64,000 bases of DNA, taken from positions 1,487,501 through 1,551,500 of the forward strand of contig NZ_CP159402.1 in the NCBI RefSeq assembly GCF_040500525.1, written 5' to 3'. Origin of the DNA: Azospirillum formosense. Its GTDB lineage: Bacteria; Pseudomonadota; Alphaproteobacteria; Azospirillales; Azospirillaceae. Under the pieces are notes generated by a model. The model saw only the letters and a program-made list of their open reading frames with translations, was not told the origin of the DNA and did not search any database. Positions 47,733 to 55,837 of this stretch are shown here, piece by piece; within the stretch, counting starts at the first letter, position 1, and every line of letters starts with the position of its first letter. The translations under genes were made by a program, and so were the position numbers.

Positions 47733-49634
47733 TCATTCCCCGGCCTCCGCCGCGGGCCTCGCCTCCTCCCCCTCGCGGTCGAGGACCAGCCAGGCGCGGA
47801 CCGCCTTGCGCTTGCCCTTCAGCGCCATCTCGCCGACCGGCAGCCCGGCCACCGTGTCCCGCACCGCGGTCCAGGTCGGCTCCCCGATGACGATCCGGCA
47901 ATGGGGCGAGGAGCGCATGTCCACCGTCTTGCCCAGCGCCTCCAGCCGGGCCGCCGTGTTGGCGGTGTCGCCGAGCAGCGAATATTCCATGTGCCGCAGC
48001 CCGCCCAGGCTGCCCGCCACCAGCGGACCGGTGTGGATGCCGACGCGGATGCCGATGGCCGGCAACCCCTCCGCCTGCCAGCGCTTGTTCAGCTCCCGAA
48101 GCTCCCGCCCCATCTGGATGGCGCAGCGCACGGCGCGCTCGGCGTCGGCGTCGATCTCCGCCTGGGTGCTGCGGGCGACGGGGGCGCCGAACACCGCCAG
48201 GATGGCGTCGCCGATGAAGCGCAGAACGATGCCCTCATGCGCCGCCACCACCCGCACCATGGCGTCGAGATAGCCCTCCAGCCAGAGGATCAGCGGCTCC
48301 GGCTCCAGCGCCTCGCAGACGGTGGTGAAGCCCTCGATGTCGGAGAAGAAGACGGTGGCGGTCAGCTCCTGCGGGCGGGGGCGCCCGCCGGCCAGGAAGG
48401 TCGCGCGCTCCCGCCAGATCTCCTCGGCGACGGGTTGGGAGACGTGGTTGGCGAACAGCTGCATCAGGCTGCGGCGGTCGGTGCGCTCCTTCAGCGAGAG
48501 ATGCGCGGTCATCGCGGCGATGCCGCCCAGCCACGCCGCCGACGGCGCCATCATCGCCACCAGCGGCCCGCCCTGGGCGAACAGCGCCAGCGCCGCCGCC
48601 CACAGGGCCAGCAGCCCGAGCAGGCTGGCCGGCACCAGCAGCCACACCGGCCAGCCGGCCACCGCCAGCGCCACTCCCGCGGCGCTCAGCGCCAGCACCA
48701 GCGCGACGGCCCAGCCGTCGGACAGGTCGCGGCTGGTCCGCCCGTCGAGGATCTGGGCCAGCGCATGGGCCTGGATCTCCACCCCCGGCGTGGACAGGCC
48801 GGCGACCGACAGCGGCGTGCGGTGCTGGTCCACACCGACCAGGACGGTGCCGACCACGGCGATCCGCCCGGCCAGCCAGCCGCGCGGCAGCATCCCCACC
48901 ATGTCCGCCGGATAGGTCGGGAAGGGCGGCGCGTCCGGCGACGGGCGGGCGTGCCAGTCGATGCGGAAGGGCTCCGCCGCGATCGCCGCCCCTCCGGCCC
49001 CCTCCCCTGCAGCCTTTCCGGCGACCTGGGCCAGCCGCGCCGGGAAGCTGGGCAGCCCGTCCGGCCCGCGCGGCACATGCCAGCGCACCGTGCCGTCCAG
49101 CCGGTCCTTGGCGAGGTTGGCGTGGCCGTGCGGGATGCCGTCGAGGAACCGCCCGAGGTAGCGGCGCTGCTCCTCGGTCAGCGGCGTGTCGCCGAGCGCC
49201 GTGATGGCGACCACCGGCACCGAGGCCCGCTGGATGCGCTGGCGCAGCCGCTCGTCGAGCGCCGGCAGGGTCGGCTGGTCGAACAGGATGTCCAGCCCGA
49301 TCGCCCGCACCCCCGCCGCCTCCAGCGTCCCCACCAGATCGGCGAGAAAGCCGCGGTCCACCGGCGACCGGCAGGCCAGCGTGGCGAACAGATCCTCCCC
49401 CAGCGTGACCAGCACGATGCCGGGATGCTGCGGGGCGGGCGGCGTGAAGTAGGCGATGGCGAGGTCGCGGAAGCTCTCGTCGGCGGAGCGCAGGGGCGGC
49501 ACCAGCCGGGTCAGCCCCAGCGCCGCCGCCGACACGCCGACCACAGCGGCCAATCCCACGAACCCTCTGGCAAGCCATGGGACCTTCGCCCAATCCAGCC
49601 TGCCCCCGGATGTCCCCAACGGCGGCGCCCTCAC
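47733..49634 (-). CDS. Adenylate/guanylate cyclase with a CHASE2 sensor
   Basis: This is a 633-aa membrane cyclase. One N-terminal helix (about 22-42) leads to a periplasmic CHASE2 domain (about 50-330, VRAIGLDILFDQPTLPALDE, GRIAVVGTVLVGVDQHRTPL) and a group of membrane helices (about 335-420). A class III cyclase domain starts near residue 425. The metal-binding Asp residues D432 (FFSDIEGFTT) and D476 (FIGDAILAVFGAP) and the transition-state residues N559 and R563 (GDTANTAARLEALGK) are present, so it should be active. The start is the GTG at 49634, overlapping the DUF4384 stop as GTGA: the genes are translationally coupled. It senses an unknown envelope or extracellular signal. Confidence 0.92.
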   Translation of the reverse strand: MRAPPLGTSGGRLDWAKVPWLARGFVGLAAVVGVSAAALGLTRLVPPLRSADESFRDLAIAYFTPPAPQHPGIVLVTLGEDLFATLACRSPVDRGFLADLVGTLEAAGVRAIGLDILFDQPTLPALDERLRQRIQRASVPVVAITALGDTPLTEEQRRYLGRFLDGIPHGHANLAKDRLDGTVRWHVPRGPDGLPSFPARLAQVAGKAAGEGAGGAAIAAEPFRIDWHARPSPDAPPFPTYPADMVGMLPRGWLAGRIAVVGTVLVGVDQHRTPLSVAGLSTPGVEIQAHALAQILDGRTSRDLSDGWAVALVLALSAAGVALAVAGWPVWLLVPASLLGLLALWAAALALFAQGGPLVAMMAPSAAWLGGIAAMTAHLSLKERTDRRSLMQLFANHVSQPVAEEIWRERATFLAGGRPRPQELTATVFFSDIEGFTTVCEALEPEPLILWLEGYLDAMVRVVAAHEGIVLRFIGDAILAVFGAPVARSTQAEIDADAERAVRCAIQMGRELRELNKRWQAEGLPAIGIRVGIHTGPLVAGSLGGLRHMEYSLLGDTANTAARLEALGKTVDMRSSPHCRIVIGEPTWTAVRDTVAGLPVGEMALKGKRKAVRAWLVLDREGEEARPAAEAGE

Positions 49635-50815
49635 TCCACGCGCAGGATCACCTGCGCCATCACCAGTTCGGTCTGCTTCAGCGAGGCGAGCGTCCGCTCC
49701 AGCCGGGCCGCCGCCTCGTCGGACAGGGGCCGGAAGGCGTCCTGACGCCCCGGCAGGTCGGCGCCGAGATCGCGCCCGGCGGCGAAGCAGCGCACCTCCT
49801 GGTCGGCGGACAGGCTCCCCGACCGCTCCGCCGCGCGCAGCGGCACCGGCATGCGGTCGCCGGCCAGCGTCAGGGTGCGGTGCCCCTCCACGAGCGAGCT
49901 GGCCGACGGACCCGGCGGGTAGATCGGCGTCAGCTGGCCGCGCGTGTTGCGCAGGTAGCAGTAGAGATGCGCGTCCCGGTTCGTCTGGAGCACCAGCGTC
50001 ACCGGCTCCCCGGACCGGTAGGTCGGGTAGAGGCCCCGGTCGGTGGCGAGATAGAGGTTCAGCGGCGCCACGCTGTCCCGCACCGGGTCGAGCAGGGCCG
50101 CCGCCTGCGCCGCGCAGCCGGCGCCGGCCAGCCGGACGGCCAGATCCGCGCCCTGGCCCGCGCCGGACCCGTCCGCGGCGATCACGCGCAGGGTCAGGCT
50201 GTGGCGCACCCGCCCGTCCGGTCCGGCGACGGTGACGGCGGTGCCGTCGCTCATCGGAAGCTCGCGCGGCCAGGGCACCGCGGTTCCCTTGTCCCAGCGC
50301 AGCGTGGCGGCGGCCTCGCGCCCCTCCGCGCGCAGGGTGGCCGGGATCAGCGCCGGGTCGGCGGGCTTGCGCAGCAGCACCGTGCCGCCGGACTTCACGC
50401 ATTGGGTTCCGGCCCGGCCGGGGTCGAGGGTGAAGACCTGCTCCTCCCCCTTCTGCATCGGGCTGCCGACCGCGCGGGCGGCACCCAGGTCGGTCTGGAA
50501 GAAGCGCTCGCCACCGACGAGGCTGCCGACGCCGCTCCAGCCCGAGGCGTCGGGCATGCGGTCCAGCGGCCCGTCGAACGGCCCCTTGACCCGCAGCATG
50601 CGCCCGTTGGCGAACAGGAACATGGCGTTGGCGCCGTCCGGCACGGTGACGGCGGCGCCGTCGGGGACCAGTTGCCCCTGGGCGTAGCCGGGGGCGGTGG
50701 AGGCGACGACCACCGCCGGCTCCGCCGCCGCTCCGCCAGCGGTGACGCCGACTGCTCCGAAAGCGGCCAGGGTGAAGGCCGCCGCCACGAGTCCGCTCAT
50801 GGTCCTGTGCGCCAT
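49631..50815 (-). CDS. Secreted DUF4384 protein
   Basis: This is a 394-aa exported protein. From the ATG at 50815 (GTGGAGG upstream) it has a signal peptide (MSGLVAAAFTLAAFGAVGVT, with a cut near GGAAAEP). The first 250 residues are beta-rich with no identified family. They are followed by a DUF4384 domain (about 265-340): LYPTYRSGEPVTLVLQTNRD, AHLYCYLRNTRGQLTPIYPP. DUF4384 domains occur on envelope proteins near caspase-like and SUMF1 proteins. It is coupled to the cyclase gene downstream, and both are followed by the caspase-SUMF1 gene. A second DUF4384 domain is encoded at 52885-54477. Confidence 0.88.
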   Translation of the reverse strand: MAHRTMSGLVAAAFTLAAFGAVGVTAGGAAAEPAVVVASTAPGYAQGQLVPDGAAVTVPDGANAMFLFANGRMLRVKGPFDGPLDRMPDASGWSGVGSLVGGERFFQTDLGAARAVGSPMQKGEEQVFTLDPGRAGTQCVKSGGTVLLRKPADPALIPATLRAEGREAAATLRWDKGTAVPWPRELPMSDGTAVTVAGPDGRVRHSLTLRVIAADGSGAGQGADLAVRLAGAGCAAQAAALLDPVRDSVAPLNLYLATDRGLYPTYRSGEPVTLVLQTNRDAHLYCYLRNTRGQLTPIYPPGPSASSLVEGHRTLTLAGDRMPVPLRAAERSGSLSADQEVRCFAAGRDLGADLPGRQDAFRPLSDEAAARLERTLASLKQTELVMAQVILRVE

Positions 50816-51020
50816 GCTGGCCTCCACCGGCGGGGATCGCGGAATCATTGGCGTTTCCCGGACGCCTGTCCAGGCGGCGAAGGGGGAAGGACGGGGCTGG
50901 GGACCCGGCCCAAAGAAGGGCGGACACCGTGAACGGACGGGCATGGTCGGACCTCCGAAATGATGCGCGCCGGCCAAAGCGCCGGCCCGTCGAGGCTAGA
51001 CGGCGCAGGTTGGCGGTGGC

Positions 51021-51036
51021 TGTGAGACGAACCACA
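51021..51036. promoter_or_regulatory. Crp/Fnr-type dyad (TGTGA-N6-CCACA)
   Basis: TGTGAGACGAACCACA differs from the CRP consensus TGTGA-N6-TCACA by one base. It lies 206 bp before the DUF4384 start and 136 bp before the DUF1150-like start. It also satisfies TGT-N10-ACA, the NifA activator site. Confidence 0.4.
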
Positions 51037-51074
51037 AAGTTGCGCAGGAGTTGGGGTCCCTCCGACGTACTGAG

Positions 51075-51090
51075 TGTGGCGGGCGCCACA
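51075..51090. promoter_or_regulatory. Second dyad (TGTGG-N6-CCACA)
   Basis: TGTGGCGGGCGCCACA is a near-perfect palindrome, centred 54 bp (about five helical turns) from the dyad at 51021. The same-face spacing suggests paired protein sites. Confidence 0.35.
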
Positions 51091-51171
51091 GCGCGGCCCG
51101 GTCCAACCCCCTAGAGTGCCGGGCAGGACCGGCGCCCCGTTGGTCCGCCCCATCGCCCGAGGAGACCGACC

Positions 51172-51396
51172 ATGACCGCCCGCCGCACCAAAGCCGACGC
51201 CGCCGATGGTTTCGATGACCGCTTCGCCCGTCATGGAATCCTGGAGGTCGCCTATCTGCGGTCGGTGGAGATCGACGGCCTGCCCGCCTACGCCGTGTAC
51301 GCCGCCAACGGCACCTGCCTGTGGCTGGACACCGACCGCGCCTCGGCGGGGGCGACGCTTCAGGAGCATGGGATGGAGCTGGTCAGCGTGCATTGA
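51172..51396 (+). CDS. DUF1150-like small protein
   Basis: This is a 74-aa soluble protein. The pattern GILEVAYLRSVEIDGLPAYA, AVYAANGTCLWLDTDRASAG and the ending GMELVSVH resembles the DUF1150 family of short alphaproteobacterial proteins, often encoded near small heat-shock genes. No such gene is nearby here. The ATG at 51172 has AGGAGACC upstream, a good ribosome binding site. Function is unknown. Confidence 0.7.
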   Translation: MTARRTKADAADGFDDRFARHGILEVAYLRSVEIDGLPAYAVYAANGTCLWLDTDRASAGATLQEHGMELVSVH

Positions 51397-51402
51397 GGGG
51401 TC

Positions 51403-51537
51403 GGGGGCAAGGTGTTGCCCCCACCCTCGCCACGTCGTGGGTCCCCTCCCTCCCCCGCTACGCAGGGGAGGGATTTTTCGTGTCAGCAACACCAGTTGCC
51501 TCCCCTGCGTGGCGGGGGAGGGTCAGGGAGGGGGCAA
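51403..51537. repeat. GC-rich inverted repeat, copy C
   Basis: It begins with a perfect 8-bp hairpin (GGGGGCAA at 51403-51410, TTGCCCCC at 51415-51422), followed by two arms (51443-51472 and 51500-51536) that are inverted copies of each other. The right arm contains the 24-bp core shared exactly with copy B. It lies between convergent genes. Confidence 0.8.
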
Positions 51538-51547
51538 GGCACTCAAC

Positions 51548-51874
51548 TCATCCCTTCGGGCTCAACAGGCACGACGTGCGGTTCCGCGTCACGATGGCCA
51601 GGCTGTTCTCCGGCTCGCCGGCCCGGCGGAAACGCAACGCGTTCAACTGGCTGGCGACGCTGAGCGACAGGACGTTCAGATCGCTCTCGTCGATGATCTT
51701 CTCGCCGTCCTGCCAGCACTGGATGCGCACGCGGCCCTTGGGGACTCCGACGTCGATGCCGCCGGGCTGCACGCCCGCGTCGCTGCTCTTCTTGCGGACC
51801 ACCGTCGCGTCGGCGGCGCCCCCCACGAGGGGGAGCGCCGCGATCGCCACCAGGAGAAGGAGTTTCCGGACCAT
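51548..51874 (-). CDS. Small secreted hypothetical protein
   Basis: This is a 108-aa protein with a clear signal peptide (MVRKLLLLVAIAALPLVGGA, with a cut near ADA) and a mature domain of about 85 residues containing VRIQCWQDGEKIIDESDLNV and two cysteines, so one disulfide is possible. I recognise no family. The ATG at 51874 follows GGGAGGG. It lies 24 bp after the OmpA-like gene stop, same strand, so it is probably the last gene of that operon. Confidence 0.75.
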   Translation of the reverse strand: MVRKLLLLVAIAALPLVGGAADATVVRKKSSDAGVQPGGIDVGVPKGRVRIQCWQDGEKIIDESDLNVLSLSVASQLNALRFRRAGEPENSLAIVTRNRTSCLLSPKG

Positions 51875-51898
51875 GGCGCGCCCTCCCTTCCCTCTCGA

Positions 51899-52768
51899 TC
51901 ACTGGATGGGCCGGAACTCGACGCGCCGGTTGCGGCTGTCGGTCGGGTCGGGGGTCAGCGGCTGGCTCTTGCCCAGGCCGGCGATGGCGATGCGCTGCGG
52001 CTCGATGTGATGGACGCGCACCAGATACTCGCCGACCGACACCGCCCGGCGCTCGGAGAGGGCGAGGTTGTACTGCTCGCTTCCCACGGCGTCGGTGTGC
52101 CCTTCGATGACGAGGCGGAGCTGCGGGTCCTGCGACATCAGCCCACCGACGGCGTCGACGTAGGAATAGAACTCCTTCGGGACGTCGGCGGAATTGAAGG
52201 CGAAGTTGATGCGGAAGCCGAAGCCGTTGGTCGGGCGTGTCTCCGCCGGGGTCTCCGGCGCGGACAGCGTGGCCGGCTGCACGCCGTTGGCGCGGCGCGG
52301 CGCGGCCGGCGGCGGCGCGACGGGCGGGGCCGCGGCCTCCTGCACGGGCGCGCGCTTGGGCTTGGGCTGGGGAGCCGGTTCCGGCTGCGCCGCCGGAGCG
52401 GTCGGCGGGCTGTAGCTCTGTTGCGGGGTCGCCTGCTGCTGGGCAGGCGCGCCGTAGTTCACGCTGTCGGTCGGGCGCGGGCGGTTGGCGCTGTTCATGC
52501 CGCCGCCGATGATCTCGATGCTGCGGGTGCGGATCTTCGGCTGCTCGGCGCCATCGGTGGGCGCCGGGCCGGGCTTCACCGCCTCGCGCAGCTCGTCCAC
52601 GGTCGGCGGGCGCTCGAACATCATGACGCGGTTGCCGCCGGAGCCCTCGACGGTCTGCGCCCGCGCGGGAACCGCCATGCAGGCCAGGGCGATCATCGGC
52701 AGGGCCAGAGCGGGAAGCGCCACGCCGTTCAGCCGTCGGGCGATGGTCTTGGAGGTCGGTCGCGGCAT
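51899..52768 (-). CDS. OmpA-family peptidoglycan-associated protein
   Basis: This is a 289-aa exported protein. The ATG at 52768 (GGGAGA upstream) gives a signal peptide (LPALALPMIALACMAVPARA). A long Pro/Ala/Gln-rich segment (about 85-165) is followed by a C-terminal OmpA domain that binds peptidoglycan: INFAFNSADVPKEFYSYVDA, LRLVIEGHTDAVGSEQYNLA, LSERRAVSVGEYLV, NRRVEFRPI. It has no N-terminal beta-barrel or lipobox, so it is a periplasmic cell-wall-binding protein. A TGTGA-N6-CCACA dyad lies 84 bp upstream of the start. It lies in the same minus-strand run as the CsgG-like lipoprotein gene. Confidence 0.9.
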   Translation of the reverse strand: MPRPTSKTIARRLNGVALPALALPMIALACMAVPARAQTVEGSGGNRVMMFERPPTVDELREAVKPGPAPTDGAEQPKIRTRSIEIIGGGMNSANRPRPTDSVNYGAPAQQQATPQQSYSPPTAPAAQPEPAPQPKPKRAPVQEAAAPPVAPPPAAPRRANGVQPATLSAPETPAETRPTNGFGFRINFAFNSADVPKEFYSYVDAVGGLMSQDPQLRLVIEGHTDAVGSEQYNLALSERRAVSVGEYLVRVHHIEPQRIAIAGLGKSQPLTPDPTDSRNRRVEFRPIQ

Positions 52769-52851
52769 CGGTGGTCTCCCATGATTCGGCGCCATGATCT
52801 GGCGTGGTGTTCGGCTGCCCCCTTCTCTACCCCCGCCCCCGTCCCCGCGCT

Positions 52852-52867
52852 GTGAGCCGGCCCACAA
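52852..52867. promoter_or_regulatory. Crp/Fnr-type dyad upstream of the OmpA-family gene
   Basis: TGTGAGCCGGCCCACA (TGTGA-N6-CCACA) has the same half-sites as the dyad at 51021. It lies 84 bp before the OmpA-like ATG, in the 116-bp gap after the CsgG-like gene. It also fits TGT-N10-ACA. Confidence 0.45.
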
Positions 52868-52884
52868 TCCCTGTGCCAAACCCC

Positions 52885-54477
52885 CTACCGCTGCGCCGAC
52901 ACCGCGGGCAGCACCTGCACGGCCATCTGCCGGCTGCGCACGTTGGTCCCCTGGATGCTGCCGTAGGCGCCCACCACATCGGCCAGCGTCGCGCCGGGAA
53001 TGGGCTGCAGGTCCTCGGTCTTGTAGCGGTCGGCGATGCGCGTCCCGAGTTCGTCGGGCGAGACGACGCAGGCGATGGTCTCGGAGGCGCCGGGACGGTC
53101 CATGCGCAGGTTGAAGGGCTTCTGTGCCCCCGGCGGCACCTCCACCTGCTGGTTGGCCTGGACGAAGCTGTCGGGCTGGAAGCGGTTGGGGAAGATGCGG
53201 GCCACCGACCCGGCGGCGTCCTGGTAGTAGCAGTAGACGAAGCCGTTGGCCGTCGGCTGCACCTTGACCACCAGCGCCTCCCCGGCGCGGTAGCGCGGCT
53301 GCGGCCCGCGGTCGGAACTGAGCACCAGATCGGGCGGCGCTCCGGCGGGCGCCGGCGTGGCGCGGGGCAGCCCCTCGCCGCCGGCGTTCGACACCGATTG
53401 CAGGCGCGGCGCCCCCGGTCCCCTCTCCGACCCCCTTTGGCCGCTGGGCTGGGCGAGCATCCGCTGGTAGAGGTCGAAGTCGATGCGCCCCGTGGCGATC
53501 AGGTCGTTGTCCGCCTGATAGCGGGAAATCGCGTCGCGGGTGCGCTCGTCGAGCTGGCCGCTGTCCGGACCGTCGTAGTAGCCCTCGGCCAGCAGGACGC
53601 GCTGGACGTAGGCGACGCGCTGCGACGGCGCCATGCCGTCGAACCAGTCGCGCGCCTGCCCGGCGAAGGCCGGGTTGGTCTGGTCGATGCCCAGGCATTG
53701 CCAGTAGGGTGTGCGGGTCATCTTTCCCAGCACCTCGATCGTGCTGAGTTCGATCAGCGTGCGCACCGCCTGGTGCAGCCCCTCGGACTTGTTGAGCGAG
53801 ACGTTGAAGGACAGGCCGGCCTTGCCGATCACCGCTCCGGCGTCCGCGCCCTTGCCCGACGAGATGATGGCGAGCGAGTTGCTGGCCGACAGGCCGGGAA
53901 TGATCTGGCGGGTCGCCAGCTCCCCGATGTTCAGGTCCACCGAGATCACCGACATCACCTGGTCGGCGGAGATGCCCAGGTCGACGGTGGGCAGGGAGAT
54001 GCCGGCGCTGGCCGCCTCGCTCACCACATTGTCGTCGAGCTGGGTGATGGCGCCGCGCACGTAATAGGACGGCGCGCGGAAGTTGGGCTGCACCCCGATC
54101 ATCCAGTAGAGCGCGTTCACGTCGTCCAGCGTCGGCTCGAAATCGACGAAGCGGAAGGCGTTCGACCGCTCCGACATGCGCGACACGGCGGTGATCAGCA
54201 TCTCCTTGGTGCCGCCGGCCACCCGGCCCGTGGCGTCGGGAATGCCGTTGGAGGTGATGAAGATGTCGCGCTTGCCATGGTTCCACATCAGCGTGTCCAT
54301 GCAGCGCAGCGCCTCGCTGAAGTTGGACACGGTGCGCACGGGCGGGGTCTTCGGCTTCTGGACCAGGGTCGCCTGTTCGCCCGAGGTGACGCAGGCCGCG
54401 AGAAGCAGGAGCGATGCAGCGGCGGCAACTCTCGCGAAACCGGTGCGCCGGACAATTCCCGTCGCCTCAAATGCCAT
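52885..54477 (-). CDS. Lipoprotein with CsgG-like, peptidoglycan-binding and DUF4384 domains
   Basis: This is a 530-aa lipoprotein. The ATG at 54477 gives a signal with lipobox LAAC (LLLLAACVTS). Three parts follow. Residues about 45-240 resemble the CsgG curli-secretion fold (FSEALRCMDTLMWNHGKRDI, VDFEPTLDDVNALYWMIGVQ, ITQLDDNVVSEAASAGISL). Residues about 285-345 form a peptidoglycan-binding domain (AYVQRVLLAEGYYDGPDSGQ, RDAISRYQADNDL). Residues about 395-490 form a DUF4384 domain (PQPRYRAGEALVVKVQPTAN, FVYCYYQDAAGSVARIFPNR). The mix suggests an outer-membrane-anchored, wall-attached secretion or assembly factor. It lies 32 bp from the first DUF4399 gene. Confidence 0.87.
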   Translation of the reverse strand: MAFEATGIVRRTGFARVAAAASLLLLAACVTSGEQATLVQKPKTPPVRTVSNFSEALRCMDTLMWNHGKRDIFITSNGIPDATGRVAGGTKEMLITAVSRMSERSNAFRFVDFEPTLDDVNALYWMIGVQPNFRAPSYYVRGAITQLDDNVVSEAASAGISLPTVDLGISADQVMSVISVDLNIGELATRQIIPGLSASNSLAIISSGKGADAGAVIGKAGLSFNVSLNKSEGLHQAVRTLIELSTIEVLGKMTRTPYWQCLGIDQTNPAFAGQARDWFDGMAPSQRVAYVQRVLLAEGYYDGPDSGQLDERTRDAISRYQADNDLIATGRIDFDLYQRMLAQPSGQRGSERGPGAPRLQSVSNAGGEGLPRATPAPAGAPPDLVLSSDRGPQPRYRAGEALVVKVQPTANGFVYCYYQDAAGSVARIFPNRFQPDSFVQANQQVEVPPGAQKPFNLRMDRPGASETIACVVSPDELGTRIADRYKTEDLQPIPGATLADVVGAYGSIQGTNVRSRQMAVQVLPAVSAQR

Positions 54478-54509
54478 GGCCTCACTCCCTGGACGTTCAC
54501 CCGACTGGA

Positions 54510-55088
54510 TCAGCGAACCGACACGCGCGTGCTGTCGCCACCCGGACGCACGGTGATGGTGATCTTCTTGGACAGGATCGGCGGGTCGTGCGGGATGTGC
54601 TCGGCGTCGCCCATCAGAAGCTGGAGCGTGTGCCGCCCCGGCGGCAGTTCCAGGAAGGTTTCCGTCTGGCCCTTGCCGAAGTGGATGTAGTTGCGGTTGT
54701 TGGGGATCGGCTCGTCCATCGGCGGCAGGTCGGCGTCGACCAGCAGGTGATGGTGGCCGGTCTTGTCCCGCCGCACGCCCGCCGGAGCGACGCCGAAGTT
54801 GCGCAGCCCGAACCACACCTTGAAGCGGCCCCTCACCACCTCGCCGTCGTTGGGCCAGCCGATGTAGAGATAGGCGTCCTTCGGAGCCGCCGTCCGCCCG
54901 GACTTCCCCGCGTCGGGGGTGGAGGGCGTGCTCTCATGCTCGTGTCCCGGACTGGCCGGCTGCGGCGTGTTCGTGCTGTCGGACAGCGGCTTGTCGAGGG
55001 GGTCGGCCTCCGGCGACGACTGCGCGGCCAGCGGCCCGGCGGCGAGCAGGACGGCCAGAAGGAGCGGGGCGGCGGCGCTGCGCATCAT
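54510..55088 (-). CDS. Secreted DUF4399 protein (first copy)
   Basis: This is a 192-aa exported protein. It has a signal peptide (AAAPLLLAVLLAAGPLAAQ), a Pro/Ser/Glu-rich linker (about 25-65) and a DUF4399 domain (about 85-180). The domain carries GVAPAGVRRDKTGHHHLLVD, DEPIPNNRNYIHFGKGQTET and LELPPGRHTLQLLMGDAEHI. The HHH cluster and conserved acidic residues suggest a metal site. The gene lies 21 bp after a paralogue on the same strand and 32 bp before the CsgG-like gene. Function of the family is unknown. Confidence 0.88.
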   Translation of the reverse strand: MMRSAAAPLLLAVLLAAGPLAAQSSPEADPLDKPLSDSTNTPQPASPGHEHESTPSTPDAGKSGRTAAPKDAYLYIGWPNDGEVVRGRFKVWFGLRNFGVAPAGVRRDKTGHHHLLVDADLPPMDEPIPNNRNYIHFGKGQTETFLELPPGRHTLQLLMGDAEHIPHDPPILSKKITITVRPGGDSTRVSVR

Positions 55089-55109
55089 GACTTCCTCCCT
55101 GTCGCGCTC

Positions 55110-55592
55110 TTATTGCGGCACGATGATGGTGATCTTCTGCGACATGATCGGCGGGTCGTGCGGCACATGGTCCGCGTCGCCCAGGATCATCTGGAGCGTG
55201 TGCCGGCCCGGCGGCAGTTCCAGCCGCACCTCCGTCTGGCCGCCGCCGAAATGCAGCGACTGCTTGGTGTTCGGGATGGGTTCGTCGTAGGTGGCGAGGT
55301 CGGTGTCCACCAGCAGGTGATGGTGACCGGTGTCCTCCTTGCGGATGCCCGCCGGGGCGATGCCCATGTTCTGCAGGCCCATGCGGACCCACAGCTTGCC
55401 GCCCGGAACGGTCGTCCCGTTGGACGGCCACATGATGTAGGCGCGCGCACCCTCCGGCGCCTTCTCCCGTCCATTTGTGTTCTGAGCGGTCGTGCCTTGA
55501 GTGTTCGTGCTTTGGGCGGTCGTGTTTTGGGCCGACGCCGCGCCCGGCAACAGGAGCAGCGCGGCCGCCACGATCATGGCGGCATGAGGCAT
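55110..55592 (-). CDS. Secreted DUF4399 protein (second copy)
   Basis: This 160-aa paralogue of the neighbouring protein has a signal peptide (MPHAAMIVAAALLLLPGAAS), a short Asn/Thr/Gln-rich linker and the same DUF4399 core: GIAPAGIRKEDTGHHHLLVD, DEPIPNTKQSLHFGGGQTEV, LELPPGRHTLQMILGDADHV. The linkers differ completely while the core is about two-thirds identical by eye, consistent with tandem duplication followed by divergence. The ATG at 55592 was preferred over a GTG at 55598. It is the first gene of this minus-strand run. Confidence 0.88.
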   Translation of the reverse strand: MPHAAMIVAAALLLLPGAASAQNTTAQSTNTQGTTAQNTNGREKAPEGARAYIMWPSNGTTVPGGKLWVRMGLQNMGIAPAGIRKEDTGHHHLLVDTDLATYDEPIPNTKQSLHFGGGQTEVRLELPPGRHTLQMILGDADHVPHDPPIMSQKITIIVPQ

Positions 55593-55837
55593 GGACACCT
55601 CGCTCTTCTGGCTCTTCTCTTTGGGAGTCTCAATCTTATGCTTGGTGGACGGACAATGTTCGCGGTTTTTCGGACCTTATCCTTTCTCTCCCCGCCCTCC
55701 GAATATTAAGGAGCGCTGGCAATCTCCAGTCACCCCATTTTGCGCGAAGACCGGGACCGCTTCGCCTATTCCTATTTTGGGCTTGACGGTTCCGTTCGCG
55801 GTGCGAAGGTCACGGGGCAGGAGGTTGCCGGTCCCGC

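Larger units (their letters stand above)
50816..51171. other. Intergenic region between divergent DUF4384 and DUF1150-like genes (356 bp)
   Basis: It carries two TGT-N10-ACA dyads (51021-51036 and 51075-51090) and a hairpin CGCCGGCCAAAGCGCCGGC near 50970. No convincing gene is seen; reading frames here are Arg/Pro-rich with shadow-like composition. Confidence 0.55.

Noticed and set aside
50816..51171. NifA/sigma-54 promoter at the TGT-N10-ACA dyads
   Set aside because: No convincing TGGC-N8-TGC element was found downstream in either direction, so a Crp/Fnr-type protein is the simpler reading.
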